Position numbers and translations under genes: made by a program
Part shown: in pieces, positions 25,111-32,972 of the stretch
How positions within the stretch are numbered: position 1 is the first letter of the stretch
Layout of the letters: each line of letters starts with the position of its first letter
Assembly: GCA_019239975.1 (NCBI GenBank)
Contig: JAFAZE010000030.1
Location: 1-33,404, forward strand
DNA: 33,404 nt
Reading direction: 5' to 3'
Origin: Streptosporangiaceae bacterium
Lineage (GTDB): Bacteria; Actinomycetota; Actinomycetes; Streptosporangiales; Streptosporangiaceae
The notes under the pieces: generated by a model
Told to the model about the DNA's origin: nothing
The model's input: the letters and a program-made list of their open reading frames with translations, nothing else
Database searches by the model: none

Positions 25111-25583
25111 TGGCTCCCACCCGGCTGCGGACCCTCGTGCTCACCGCCGTCGTATGCGCCGGCATCACGTGGGCTGTGCTTCACCCCGTCTACAACGGTC
25201 TGCCCCCGCTGCCGTGGACCTTCGTGCCGGCCCTGCTGATCGCCGCCGTCGCGGAGGCGTGGACCGGCCGCGACCTGCGGGCGCGCATTCACGGCAGGAA
25301 GGGGGCCAAGCCCGCGCCGCCCCTGTTCGTGGCCCGGATGGTCGTGCTGGCCAAGGCCAGCTCGCAGGCCGGCGCCTTCATCGCGGGAATCGCCGCGGGT
25401 TTCGTGTTCTACCTCTCCGGCCTGCTCAGCAGCCCTACCCCGCGGCACGACATGATCGCGGCGGCCGTGACCCTGGGGTCGTCCGTCGTGCTCATCGGCG
25501 CCGCGCTTTTCCTGGAGTACTGCTGCCGCGTCCCCAGGAGCCCGGGCCAGGAGCGCGACAGCGAGCCGGCCTCCCGGAGCTGA
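25110..25583 (+). CDS. DUF3180 membrane protein
   Basis: This 157-residue protein has four predicted membrane segments (about 8-26, 30-50, 88-110 and 118-138). It matches the actinobacterial DUF3180 family always found after folK (Rv3605c in M. tuberculosis). Function is unknown. The ATG at 25110 shares its A with the folK stop (TGATG), and GGAGGAG lies just ahead inside the end of folK. The C-terminal tail is short and charged. Confidence 0.85.
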   Translation: MAPTRLRTLVLTAVVCAGITWAVLHPVYNGLPPLPWTFVPALLIAAVAEAWTGRDLRARIHGRKGAKPAPPLFVARMVVLAKASSQAGAFIAGIAAGFVFYLSGLLSSPTPRHDMIAAAVTLGSSVVLIGAALFLEYCCRVPRSPGQERDSEPASRS

Positions 25584-25606
25584 CCGAAGGGCCCATCCCG
25601 CACCCC

Positions 25607-25612
25607 TATCAT
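25607..25612 (+). promoter_or_regulatory. Candidate internal -10 element
   Basis: TATCAT fits TANNNT in the 99-base gap before the pantothenate block. No good -35 is seen. It could give a separate transcript for the DUF2520-panC-coaX genes. Confidence 0.35.
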
Positions 25613-25642
25613 GATGCGCAGGCTATCCGCGGAAAGAAGGGG

Positions 25643-25693
25643 ATGTCCGGTACCCGTGCGGACTGGAACGAGATGAGCCCTCATGCAGCATGA
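25643..25693 (+). other. Possible 16-codon leader peptide overlapping the DUF2520 start
   Basis: An ATG at 25643 behind AGAAGGGG opens [16 protein letters not shown] and stops at 25691-25693, eleven bases inside the next gene. The real gene has only a weak GAG before its ATG, so reinitiation from this small frame may drive its translation. Confidence 0.4.
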
Positions 25694-26567
25694 GCATCCC
25701 GCGCGGCTGCGCGTGGGCGTGATCGGCCCGGGCCGGGCCGGCACCGCGCTCGCCCGGGCGCTCGCCCGCGCCGGCCACGAGGTGGTCGCGGCGTCCGCCG
25801 TGTCCGAGGCCTCCGTCGGCCGCGTGCGGAGAGCGTTCCCGGCCGCCCGCATCGCCGAGCCCGCCGGGGTGCTGGACCTCGCCGACCTCGCGCTGCTGAC
25901 CGTCCCCGATGACGCGCTTCCCGGCCTGGTGAGCGGGCTGGCGGCCACGGGGGCGCCGTATGCCGGCCGCCTGCTGGTGCACGCGAGCGGACGGTACGGC
26001 GTGGCGGTCCTCGACCCGGCGGCCCGCCTCGGCGCGCTGCCGCTCGCGCTGCACCCGGTGATGACGTTCACCGGCCGCGACGACGACGCGGACCGGCTCA
26101 AGGGCGTGTCCTTCGGCGTCACCGCGCCCGGCCCGCTGCGCACGGTCGCGGAGGCGCTGGTCATCGAGATGGGCGGCGACCCGGTGTTCGTGACCGAGGA
26201 GAACAGGGAGCTGTACCACGCGGCGCTCGCGAGCGCGGCCAACCATCTGGTGACGCTCGTCGCCGAGGCCGCGGACCTGCTGAGGAAGGCCGGCGTGGAC
26301 AACCCCGCGCGGATGCTCGGCCCGCTCCTCTCGTCCGCCCTGGACAACGCCCTGCGGTTCGGTGACGCGGGCCTCACCGGGCCGGTCGCCCGGGGCGATT
26401 CCGGGACGGTGGCCGGCCACGTCGCGGCGCTCGGCACGGCGTCGCCCGGCGCCAGGGCCGCGTATCTCGCGCTGGCCCGGCTGACCGCTGACCGCGCTCT
26501 GGCCGCCGGGCTGCTCACGCCGGCCGACGCGGAGCGGCTGCTCGACGTCCTCGGGGAGACGGCCTGA
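25683..26567 (+). CDS. Rossmann-fold and DUF2520 domain protein
   Basis: This 294-residue protein has an N-terminal NAD(P)-binding Rossmann domain ([24 protein letters not shown], 11-34) and a C-terminal helical DUF2520 domain ([20 protein letters not shown], about 180-199). It resembles short-chain 6-phosphogluconate/ketopantoate reductases and always sits before panC (Rv3603c in M. tuberculosis). A ketopantoate reductase role was suggested from context in related genomes, but this is not shown. It ends in TGATG with panC, so the two are coupled. Confidence 0.86.
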   Translation: MQHEHPARLRVGVIGPGRAGTALARALARAGHEVVAASAVSEASVGRVRRAFPAARIAEPAGVLDLADLALLTVPDDALPGLVSGLAATGAPYAGRLLVHASGRYGVAVLDPAARLGALPLALHPVMTFTGRDDDADRLKGVSFGVTAPGPLRTVAEALVIEMGGDPVFVTEENRELYHAALASAANHLVTLVAEAADLLRKAGVDNPARMLGPLLSSALDNALRFGDAGLTGPVARGDSGTVAGHVAALGTASPGARAAYLALARLTADRALAAGLLTPADAERLLDVLGETA

Positions 26568-27448
26568 TGCCCGCGGTGCGGGCGCCGGATCTCGCCGTCA
26601 GCCGAGCCGAGTTCGCCGCGGCCCGCGGCACGCTCAGCGCGCCCGTGGTGCTCGTGCCGACGATGGGCGCGCTGCACTCCGGGCACCGCACGCTGCTGCG
26701 CCGTGCCAGGGAGCTGGCCCAGCCGGCCGGCGCGGTGGTGGTCTCGGTCTTCGTGAACCCACTCCAGTTCGGTCCCGGCGAAGACCTCGACCGGTACCCG
26801 CGCACCCTCGATGACGACCTGGCCGTCTGCGCCGGCGAGGGCGCGCGGCTGGTCTTCGCCCCCCCGGTGAGCGAGATGTACCCCGGCGAGCAGCTCGTGA
26901 CCGTCGACCCCGGTCCTGCCGGGCGCGTCCTCGAGGGGGAGTTCCGGCCAGGGTTCTTCGGCGGGGTGCTCACGGTCGTGCTGAAGCTGTTCAGCCTCGT
27001 CCGCCCGGACGCCGCCGTCTTCGGCGAGAAAGACGCCCAGCAGCTCGCGCTGGTGCGCCGCATGGTGACCGACTTCGCCCTGGGCATCGACATCGAGTCC
27101 GTGCCCACCGCGCGGGACGATGACGGGCTCGCGATCTCGAGCAGGAACAGGTATCTTTCGCAGGCCGAACGGGCGGTGGCTCTCGCCGTGCCAAGGGCTC
27201 TCGCCGCGGGGCGCGATGCGGCCGGGAGGGGGGCGGCGGAGGTGCTGGCCGCGGGCTGGCGCGTGCTCGGCGGTTCCGGGCTGCGCGTGGACTATCTCGC
27301 ACTTGTCGACCCGGCAACGTACCGTCCCGTTCGGAATAATTATTCTGGCCGTGCGCTGCTCGCGGTCGCTGCGCGAGCCGGCGGCACCCGCCTGATCGAC
27401 AACGTCGCGGTGGACCTCGGGACGGAGCGCGATGCTGCTGACGATTGA
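26567..27448 (+). CDS. panC: Pantothenate synthetase
   Basis: This 293-residue enzyme condenses pantoate with beta-alanine at the cost of ATP. The HIGH-type nucleotide motif is [10 protein letters not shown] (31-40), with [51 protein letters not shown] and [11 protein letters not shown]. Length is typical. Its last 17 bases overlap coaX, whose ATG is at 27432. No panD (aspartate decarboxylase), which often lies between these two genes in actinobacteria, is present. beta-Alanine must come from elsewhere. Confidence 0.96.
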   Translation: MPAVRAPDLAVSRAEFAAARGTLSAPVVLVPTMGALHSGHRTLLRRARELAQPAGAVVVSVFVNPLQFGPGEDLDRYPRTLDDDLAVCAGEGARLVFAPPVSEMYPGEQLVTVDPGPAGRVLEGEFRPGFFGGVLTVVLKLFSLVRPDAAVFGEKDAQQLALVRRMVTDFALGIDIESVPTARDDDGLAISSRNRYLSQAERAVALAVPRALAAGRDAAGRGAAEVLAAGWRVLGGSGLRVDYLALVDPATYRPVRNNYSGRALLAVAARAGGTRLIDNVAVDLGTERDAADD

Positions 27449-28244
27449 TATCGGGAACACCAACACGGTGCTCGGGATCTTCGACGGGGACATCGTGGTC
27501 GAGCACTGGCGCATCGCGACCGTGCCCGACCGGACGGCCGACGAGCTCTTCGTCGTGCTGCACGGCCTGCTCGCGCAGTCCACCAAGTTCAGGGAGCCGG
27601 ATATCCGCGGGATCTCGCTGTGCTCGACGGTCCCGTCGGTGCTGCACGAGATGCGGGAAATGTGCCGGCGTTATTACGGCGACCGAACCACGGTGATCGT
27701 CGAGCCCGGGGTGCGCACCGGTGTTCCCGTGCGCACCGACAATCCCAAAGAGGTCGGCAGCGACCGCATCATGAACTCGCTCGCCGTCGTGCATCTGTAT
27801 GGCGGCCCCGCGATCGTGGTCGACTTCGGCACGTCGACCAACTTTGACGCGGTGAGCGCGAAGGGGGAATTCGTCGGCGGCGCGCTCGCGCCCGGCATCG
27901 AGATCTCGGTGGACGCCCTGTCGCGGCGTGCCGCGCAGCTTCTCAAGGTCGAGCTGACCAGGCCGCCGCACGTCATAGGCAAGAACACGGTGGAGGCGCT
28001 GCAGTCCGGCATCGTCTACGGGTTCGCGGGTCAGGTCGAGGGCATCGCCAGGCGGATGGCGGCCGAGCTGTCCCCGGCCGACCCCGGCGCCGTGACGGTC
28101 ATCGCGACCGGCGGCCTTGCGCCGCTCGTCATCAACGAGGTGTCCGTCATCCACGCGTACGAGCCGTGGCTCACGCTCATCGGGCTGCGGCTGGTCTACG
28201 AGCGCACCGCCAGCCTGGCAACCCGGAACCCGGTCACGCGATAA
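27432..28244 (+). CDS. coaX: Type III pantothenate kinase
   Basis: This 270-residue ASKHA-fold kinase makes 4'-phosphopantothenate. The phosphate-binding motif is [14 protein letters not shown] (6-19); [26 protein letters not shown] and [11 protein letters not shown] follow. The type III enzyme is feedback-insensitive and needs a monovalent cation. It starts inside the end of panC in another frame. The next gene, lysS, starts 41 bases after its stop. Confidence 0.95.
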   Translation: MLLTIDIGNTNTVLGIFDGDIVVEHWRIATVPDRTADELFVVLHGLLAQSTKFREPDIRGISLCSTVPSVLHEMREMCRRYYGDRTTVIVEPGVRTGVPVRTDNPKEVGSDRIMNSLAVVHLYGGPAIVVDFGTSTNFDAVSAKGEFVGGALAPGIEISVDALSRRAAQLLKVELTRPPHVIGKNTVEALQSGIVYGFAGQVEGIARRMAAELSPADPGAVTVIATGGLAPLVINEVSVIHAYEPWLTLIGLRLVYERTASLATRNPVTR

Positions 28245-28273
28245 GCCGCGTGCCGGCCATGCTCCGCACCCGA

Positions 28274-28279
28274 TAGCCT
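28274..28279 (+). promoter_or_regulatory. Candidate -10 element before lysS
   Basis: TAGCCT fits TANNNT and ends six bases before the lysS GTG, the spacing of a leaderless actinobacterial transcript. No ribosome binding site is seen before the GTG, which agrees. No good -35 is visible. Confidence 0.4.
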
Positions 28280-28285
28280 CGGGAC

Positions 28286-29767
28286 GTGGCTGAAGAGAAC
28301 GTCCCTGAGCAGATGCGGGTCCGGCTGGGCAAGCGCGCCCGGCTCATCGAATCGGGCGTCGACCCCTACCCGGTGGGCTTCCCGCGCACCGCGACGAACG
28401 CCGAGCTGCGCTCCCGTTACGCGGGCCTGCCGCCGGACACCAGGACCGGTGACGTCGCCGGCGTCGCCGGGCGGGTCATACTGTCCCGGACCGGCGGCAA
28501 GCTGTGCTTCGCGACGCTGCGCGACGGCACCGGGGACATCCAGGTCATGATCTCACTCGATCGGGTGGGCGAGGAGCGGCTGACCGCCTGGAAGCGGGAC
28601 GTCGATCTCGGCGATCACGTCGGCGTGGAGGGTGAGGTCATCACGTCGCGCTCGGGCGAGCTTTCCGTGCTGGCCGGCCGGTTCGTGATCACCGCCAAGT
28701 CGCTGCGGCCGCTGCCGGAAAAGCACAAAGGCCTGACCGACGCCGAGTCACGGGTCCGGCAGCGCTACGTGGACCTGATCGTCAATCCCGAGGCGCGCCG
28801 TCTCGCCGGGCTGCGCGCCGTCGTGACCCAGTCGGTCCGCTCGCAGCTTCTCGCGCGCGGCTTCATGGAGGTCGAGACGCCGGTCCTGCAGGCGATTCAC
28901 GGCGGCGCCAACGCGCGGCCGTTCATCACCCACGGGAACGCCTACGACACCGAGCTTTACCTGCGCATCGCGCTGGAACTCCACCTCAAGCGGCTGATCG
29001 TCGGCGGCGTCGAGGCGGTCTTCGAGATCGGCCGGATCTTCCGGAACGAGGGCGTGGACACCACGCACAATCCCGAATTCACGATGCTCGAGGCGTACCA
29101 GGCCTACGGGGACTACAACACGATCGGGGACCTGACCCGCGAGCTCGTCCAGGGGGCGGCGGCCGCCGCGTTCGGCTCCACGGTGATCACCCGGGCCGAC
29201 GGCACGTCGTACGACATCGGCGGTCCCTGGCGGTCGGTCACCGTGCACGACGCGGTCTCCGCGGCGGCGGGCGAGCAGGTGACACCGGGCGCCGGCGCCG
29301 ACGAGCTGCGCAAGCTCTGCGCGCGGCTGGGAGTGCCGGCCGAGCCCGGCTGGAACCGCGGCCAGATCGTGCTCGAGATGTACGAGCGGCTGGTCGAGAA
29401 GCAGACGGTCGAGCCGACCTTCTACCGGGACTTCCCGGTCGAGGTGTCGCCGCTGACCCGCGCCCACCGGGACGATCCCCGGCTGGCCGAGCGATGGGAC
29501 CTCGTGGCGTTCGGCACAGAGCTCGGCACGGGATACTCCGAGCTGGTGGATCCCGTCGAGGAGCGGGAACGGCTGACCGCGCAGTCGCTGCTCGCGGCCG
29601 GCGGCGACCCCGAGGCCATGCAGCTCGACGAGGACTTCCTGCGCGCCCTGGAATACGGCATGCCGCCGACCGGCGGGATGGGCATGGGGATCGACCGCCT
29701 GGTGATGATGCTGACCGGCGAGAACATCCGGGAGACGATCCTGTTCCCGTTCGTACGCCCGGACTAG
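28286..29767 (+). CDS. lysS: Lysyl-tRNA synthetase, class II
   Basis: This 493-residue enzyme starts at a GTG at 28286. An OB-fold anticodon-binding domain comes first (DVAGVAGRVILSRTGGKLCFATLRDGTGDIQV split across about 52-90), then the class II core: motif 1 RFITHGNAYDTELYLRIALEL, motif 2 FEIGRIFRNEGVDTTHNPEF and motif 3 GGMGMGIDRLVMML. It charges tRNA-Lys, and may also supply the membrane lysyl-lipid synthase at 21753-23681. The stop lies 14 bases from the convergent NlpC/P60 gene, with no terminator hairpin between. Confidence 0.96.
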   Translation: MAEENVPEQMRVRLGKRARLIESGVDPYPVGFPRTATNAELRSRYAGLPPDTRTGDVAGVAGRVILSRTGGKLCFATLRDGTGDIQVMISLDRVGEERLTAWKRDVDLGDHVGVEGEVITSRSGELSVLAGRFVITAKSLRPLPEKHKGLTDAESRVRQRYVDLIVNPEARRLAGLRAVVTQSVRSQLLARGFMEVETPVLQAIHGGANARPFITHGNAYDTELYLRIALELHLKRLIVGGVEAVFEIGRIFRNEGVDTTHNPEFTMLEAYQAYGDYNTIGDLTRELVQGAAAAAFGSTVITRADGTSYDIGGPWRSVTVHDAVSAAAGEQVTPGAGADELRKLCARLGVPAEPGWNRGQIVLEMYERLVEKQTVEPTFYRDFPVEVSPLTRAHRDDPRLAERWDLVAFGTELGTGYSELVDPVEERERLTAQSLLAAGGDPEAMQLDEDFLRALEYGMPPTGGMGMGIDRLVMMLTGENIRETILFPFVRPD

Positions 29768-29781
29768 GGGGTGCCCGCCGC

Positions 29782-30798
29782 TCAGGCGATGCGGACGGCG
29801 CCCTCGTAGATGCCCCAGTCGACCGGCTGGACCTGGACGGGCTGGCCGTAGGTCGGCGCGTCGACCATCAGCCCGTTGCCGATCCAGATGCCCACGTGCC
29901 CCAGGTCCTGGTAGAAGAACACGAGGTCGCCGGGCTGAAGCTCGCTACGCGAGACGTGCATGCCCGAGTTCCACAGGTTTCCCGTGTAGTGCGGGAGGGA
30001 GATTCCCTCCTGGGCGAAGGACCAGACGACCAGGCCGGAGCAGTCGAAGGCGCGCGGGCCGGCCGCTCCCCAGACGTACGGGTAGCCGCGCCTGGACAGG
30101 GCGTAGCGCAGGGCAACCGCGCCCACGGTATTGGCCATGGGGAGCGTCACCTGCGGGTACTGGCCGGTCTGCTGGAAGATCTGCATCGCCTGCTGCATGG
30201 CGGCGCTGTTGATCACGTCTATCTTGGCCTGGATCGCCCGCGCCTTGGCGTTCATCTGCCGCTGCAGAGCCTTCACCGAGGTGATCTGCTGGAGCGCGGT
30301 CTCCCGTGCCCGCGTCGCCGCCGTCTGGGCCGCCTGGAGCGCGCTGAACCGCTCGCCTGCGCGGGAATCGAGCTCCTGCACGGTGGACGCCTGGTTCAGG
30401 AACTGTGCCGGGTCGCCGCTGGTGAGCAGCTCGAGAGTGGGGTCGAGGCCCTCGTTCATGTACCCCTGCTCGGCGAGCTGGGCGACCGCTTGCCGGCTCC
30501 CGGCGAGGGCGGCGGTGTCCCGTTTGGCCGCCAGTTCGGCCAGCCGCGCCTCGGCGCGGGCGTGCGACATCTGAATCCGCAGCGCGTCGAACTGCTGGCC
30601 GAGCGCGTCGATCTGATTGGAGAGCCTGCGTGCCTCGGCCACCAGTGCGCTGAGCGAGGGACGCGGCTGGGACGCGGCCGCGGCGGAGGACAGCCGGGCC
30701 GGCTGGACCGTCCGCGCGTCGCTGATACCACTGGGCAGGATGACCGTCAGAGCGGCGGCGGTCGCCGCCAGTACCGCAACTCCCCGGGCGCTATCCAC
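29782..30798 (-). CDS. Secreted NlpC/P60 peptidoglycan hydrolase
   Basis: I start this 338-residue protein at the GTG at 30798; a TTG 42 bases upstream is also in frame but lies on a good promoter. A signal peptide (about 1-28) is followed by a long coiled-coil region (about 45-220, AEARRLSNQIDALGQQFDAL and further heptads). The C-terminal NlpC/P60 domain has catalytic Cys253 in FDCSGLV and His301 in GHVGIWIG. The family cuts gamma-D-Glu-diaminopimelate bonds in peptidoglycan, like RipA/RipB; the coiled coil may keep it inactive or localise it. It is convergent with lysS and divergent from argA. Confidence 0.9.
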   Translation of the reverse strand: MDSARGVAVLAATAAALTVILPSGISDARTVQPARLSSAAAASQPRPSLSALVAEARRLSNQIDALGQQFDALRIQMSHARAEARLAELAAKRDTAALAGSRQAVAQLAEQGYMNEGLDPTLELLTSGDPAQFLNQASTVQELDSRAGERFSALQAAQTAATRARETALQQITSVKALQRQMNAKARAIQAKIDVINSAAMQQAMQIFQQTGQYPQVTLPMANTVGAVALRYALSRRGYPYVWGAAGPRAFDCSGLVVWSFAQEGISLPHYTGNLWNSGMHVSRSELQPGDLVFFYQDLGHVGIWIGNGLMVDAPTYGQPVQVQPVDWGIYEGAVRIA

Positions 30799-30806
30799 AG
30801 CGAAGC

Positions 30807-30836
30807 ACGATATTGGAATCGGCCGCCGCCGCTCAA
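30807..30836 (-). promoter_or_regulatory. Promoter of the NlpC/P60 gene
   Basis: On the minus strand TTGAGC (30836-30831) and TATCGT (30812-30807) are 18 bases apart. The -10 ends eight bases before the GTG at 30798, so the transcript is leaderless or nearly so. Confidence 0.55.
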
Positions 30837-30878
30837 CCAACTCGGCAGAAGTTTTATATTACGGCCGCCCGGCTGCTC

Positions 30879-30884
30879 TAGAGT
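30879..30884 (+). promoter_or_regulatory. Candidate -10 element before argA
   Basis: TAGAGT fits TANNNT and ends nine bases before the argA ATG. AT-rich sequence (TTTTATATTA) lies upstream. No clear -35. Confidence 0.35.
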
Positions 30885-30893
30885 GGACCCGCG

Positions 30894-31397
30894 ATGGGGT
30901 ACACGGTCAGGCAGGCGCGCACCAGGGACGTGCCAGGGATCCGGTCCCTGATCGACCAGAACGTCGCGTCCGGGCGTCTGCTCGGCAAGCCAACGGTCAA
31001 CCTTTACGAAGACATCCAGGAATTCTGCGTAGCCGAACGGGATGCCGACGGTTCCGTAGCCGGCTGCGGTGCGCTGCATGTCATGTGGGAGGACCTCGCC
31101 GAGATCCGTACCGTCGCGGTGGACGCCGGCGCCCGTGGTTACGGCATCGGCCACCGGATAGTGGAGACTCTGCTTGACCGCGGCAGGCAGCTTGGAGTGG
31201 CACGGGTATTCGTACTGACCTTCGCGGTGCCGTTCTTCGCCAGTCACGGATTCACCGAAATCAGCGGAACGCCGGTAGCGCCGGAGGTGTACGCCGAGTT
31301 GCTCCGCTCTTACGACGAAGGGGTGGCCGAGTTCCTCGAGCTTGACAGGGTCAAGCCGAACACCCTCGGTAACACCCGGATGCTGCTGCGCCTGTGA
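30894..31397 (+). CDS. argA: Amino-acid N-acetyltransferase (GNAT)
   Basis: This 167-residue GNAT enzyme carries the acetyl-CoA binding segment IRTVAVDAGARGYGIGHRIVE (R/Q-x-x-G-x-G/A at GYGIG) and LGVARVFVLTFAVPFFASHGFTEI. The C-terminus DRVKPNTLGNTRMLLRL and the segment APEVYAELLRSYDEGVAEFL are typical of the short actinobacterial N-acetylglutamate synthase (Rv2747-type). It catalyses the first step of arginine synthesis. This place, upstream of lsr2, is common in actinomycetes. No ribosome binding site is clear before the ATG. Confidence 0.85.
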   Translation: MGYTVRQARTRDVPGIRSLIDQNVASGRLLGKPTVNLYEDIQEFCVAERDADGSVAGCGALHVMWEDLAEIRTVAVDAGARGYGIGHRIVETLLDRGRQLGVARVFVLTFAVPFFASHGFTEISGTPVAPEVYAELLRSYDEGVAEFLELDRVKPNTLGNTRMLLRL

Positions 31398-31433
31398 AAT
31401 AGGGCCGCGCGCGGGCTGCTAATGCGCCGGTGC

Positions 31434-31449
31434 GGAGCCGCCTGGCTCC
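31434..31449 (+). terminator. Hairpin downstream of argA
   Basis: GGAGCC-GCCT-GGCTCC is a perfect 6-bp stem 37 bases past the argA stop. Confidence 0.45.
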
Positions 31450-31632
31450 TTGGCCGGCGGCGCGCGGTAGTGTTCCAGGTGAGGATGGCTGTCGTTGCGG
31501 CGGAGCGGCGGAGGGCGGAGCGGCGGTGCGAGCGGGCGGTCTGCCCCGGCGGAGAGCGGCCGGGCGCACGGTCACCCGGACGCCTGCCGGTTCCCCGGCC
31601 CCGGCCGGTGATCAAGGGTAGAGGTGAACGCC

Positions 31633-31812
31633 ATGCTGCAGGATCTTGCGGCGCTCACTCCGCCGCTCGTTGTCTGCGCCGCCTTCCTCATCGGAGTGGG
31701 GTGGCTGCTGCGGCGTGAGATGGCGCCCAGGCGCCGGGCGCGGCGGAACGCCGCCGCGGACCCGGCCGATGGCGCGGCACGCCCGCGGCGTGAGCGCCGC
31801 GAACATACCTGA
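31633..31812 (+). CDS. Small single-pass membrane protein
   Basis: This 59-residue protein starts at the ATG at 31633, eight bases after AGAGG (31620-31624); a GTG at 31624 is possible. Residues MLQDLAALTPPLVVCAAFLIGV form a membrane helix (about 7-26), followed by a basic, disordered tail (RREMAPRRRARR...). Similar small proteins occur next to lsr2 in Streptomyces and relatives, from memory. Function unknown. The region between argA and this gene (31398-31632) has only a hairpin and GC-rich repeats. Confidence 0.65.
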   Translation: MLQDLAALTPPLVVCAAFLIGVGWLLRREMAPRRRARRNAAADPADGAARPRRERREHT

Positions 31813-31950
31813 TATTTCACGTACAACGGGTTTATCGGTCTGCCAGTATGTACGCTCGTTGGCGTTCAGTATCCACTACACGCCCTGATCGCTTCCGATC
31901 GTTAGGGCTGTCCGCGTTTCCCGGAGAAGTCGCCTCACCGAGAGTACGGG

Positions 31951-31970
31951 TTAGGTTAGCGGCGCCGCTG
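31951..31970 (+). promoter_or_regulatory. Iron-box-like half-site and 12-bp palindrome upstream of lsr2
   Basis: TTAGGTTAG (31951-31959) equals the left half of the IdeR/DmdR1 iron-box consensus, but the right half is not there. AGCGGCGCCGCT (31959-31970) is a perfect 12-bp palindrome overlapping it. The 359-base gap (31813-32171) is otherwise AT-rich with no gene seen. Confidence 0.35.
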
Positions 31971-32101
31971 GCGGGAGCCGGAAGTTCAGCAGGCAGAATG
32001 CTAACAGTGTACAGAATGCCTGATTACCGAGAGTTACGGCCTCTGGAAGCTCAGAGATGGCGCCGCCGCGGATGCGTACTCATCATTCCGCTCTCCCTGA
32101 A

Positions 32102-32131
32102 TTGTCAAAAGCAAGAAGGTGGGTATATCTT
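32102..32131 (+). promoter_or_regulatory. Promoter of lsr2
   Basis: TTGTCA (32102-32107) and TATATC (32124-32129) are 16 bases apart, or TATCTT (32126-32131) at 18 bases. The expected start of transcription leaves a 5' leader of about 36 bases, and AGAAGGG (32157-32163) fits as the ribosome binding site. Confidence 0.6.
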
Positions 32132-32171
32132 TGGCATCCGAAATAGGTTGCTCCGCAGAAGGGCTGATTCC

Positions 32172-32495
32172 ATGGCACAGAAGGTGCAGGTGCTTCTCGT
32201 CGACGATCTCGATGGGAGCGAGGCGACCGAGACGGTGACGTTTGGTCTCGACGGCGCCTCCTATGAGATCGACCTGAGTTCTGGCAACGCCAGCAAGCTA
32301 CGCAAAGAGCTCGCCCACTATGTGGAACATGCTCGCAAAGCGAACGCACCGGCGCGGCGCCGTCGCACACGGACCGGCCCCGGGCGTGAGCGCAGCGCGC
32401 AAATCCGCGAGTGGGCCAAGGCGCGCGGATTCAAGGTCAATGAGCGCGGGCGCATTCCGGCCAACATCGTCGCCGAGTACGAGGCCGCGCACTAG
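32172..32495 (+). CDS. lsr2: Lsr2-family nucleoid-associated protein
   Basis: This 107-residue protein starts at the ATG at 32172. The N-terminal dimerisation domain begins MAQKVQVLLVDDLDGSEA and continues TVTFGLDGASYEIDLSSGNA. The C-terminal DNA-binding domain has REWAKARGFKVNERGRIPANIVAEYEAAH with the RGR AT-hook-like motif. Lsr2 coats AT-rich DNA, silences horizontally gained genes and bridges chromosomal segments (H-NS-like). It lies upstream of clpC, as in M. tuberculosis (Rv3597c-Rv3596c). A GC-rich repeat begins about 10 bases past its stop. Confidence 0.96.
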   Translation: MAQKVQVLLVDDLDGSEATETVTFGLDGASYEIDLSSGNASKLRKELAHYVEHARKANAPARRRRTRTGPGRERSAQIREWAKARGFKVNERGRIPANIVAEYEAAH

Positions 32496-32505
32496 CGGTG
32501 TTAGC

Positions 32506-32658
32506 CGAGGGGGGCTGTGCTGGGCTCTGCTGGCCCAGGGGGGCTCTGCTGGCCCAGGGGGGCGACCCCCCTGGAACCCCCCGGTTGCCCGCTGGGGTGC
32601 TCGCCGTGGCATCGCGCGGCCGGAGGGCCGTGGGCCCTCGCGGACCGCGCGATCGCGG
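32506..32658 (+). repeat. Dispersed GC-rich palindromic repeat, copy 2 (after lsr2)
   Basis: It starts about ten bases after the lsr2 stop. It has G6 blocks with CTCTGCT, a perfect 19-base tandem duplication (GGGCTCTGCTGGCCCAGGG at 32522-32540 and 32541-32559), a GGGGGGCGACCCCCC hairpin, and the core (32591-32658) starting GCTGGGGTGCTCGCCGT, going on CGGCCGGAGGGCC and ending GGACCGCGCGATCGCGG. It has the same order of parts as copy 1 and the same orientation relative to the gene before it. Confidence 0.85.
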
Positions 32659-32689
32659 CATAAGCCGCGCGGTGGCGGCTTATGCCGCG
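32654..32689. repeat. Perfect 15-bp inverted repeat
   Basis: CGCGGCATAAGCCGC (32654-32668) and its exact complement (32675-32689) flank a six-base loop GCGGTG. It directly follows copy 2. Its free energy should be high; it may act as a terminator for lsr2. Confidence 0.8.
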
Positions 32690-32708
32690 CTTCTCGCCGT
32701 TGGTCCGG

Positions 32709-32771
32709 CTGCGGTGCTGGCGTACATCACGCGGCCGGAGGGGCCGGGAGGCCCCTCCGGCCGCGTGATGG
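32709..32771 (+). repeat. Dispersed GC-rich palindromic repeat, copy 3
   Basis: The core starts GCTGCGGTGCTGGCGTA and runs into a perfect 21-bp inverted repeat (32726-32746 and 32751-32771, loop GGGA) that contains CGGCCGGAGGGGCC. It lacks the G-rich leader parts of copies 1 and 2. Confidence 0.82.
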
Positions 32772-32841
32772 GCGGCCTTGCCGCCCTGTGGTTCGGGCGG
32801 GGGCGGCTGTGGTTCGCCTTTTGGTCCCGTGGTTATCTCTT

Positions 32842-32853
32842 GTCACGCGTGAC
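32842..32853. promoter_or_regulatory. 12-bp perfect palindrome upstream of clpC
   Basis: GTCACGCGTGAC is followed by a pyrimidine-rich tract (32858-32886). A candidate operator, 294 bases before the clpC start. No known box is recognised. Confidence 0.35.
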
Positions 32854-32957
32854 TCGGCGCTTTTCTTTTCTTCTCAGGCTTCTCAGGGGGTTCCCGGACG
32901 CTTCGCAGGGCGGTTCTCCGTCCTCACCGCCCTGCCCGGCGCGCCCGGGGCGGGGCG

Positions 32958-32972
32958 TTCGCTTGCGGCGTA
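32958..32972 (+). promoter_or_regulatory. ClgR-like site upstream of clpC
   Basis: TTCGCTTGCGGCGTA resembles the ClgR activator box (CGCY-NAN-RGCG with flanking W) with about two mismatches. ClgR activates clpC/clpP genes in actinobacteria. A -10-like CATAAT lies at 33051-33056. Confidence 0.35.

Noticed and set aside
25409..27586. A 725-residue minus-strand frame opposite the pantothenate genes
   Set aside because: Ser/Arg/Ala-rich shadow with no domain and no ribosome binding site.
30799..30840. TTG start at 30840 for the NlpC/P60 protein
   Set aside because: The extra residues cover a good -35/-10 pair and precede a normal signal peptide, so the GTG at 30798 is preferred.
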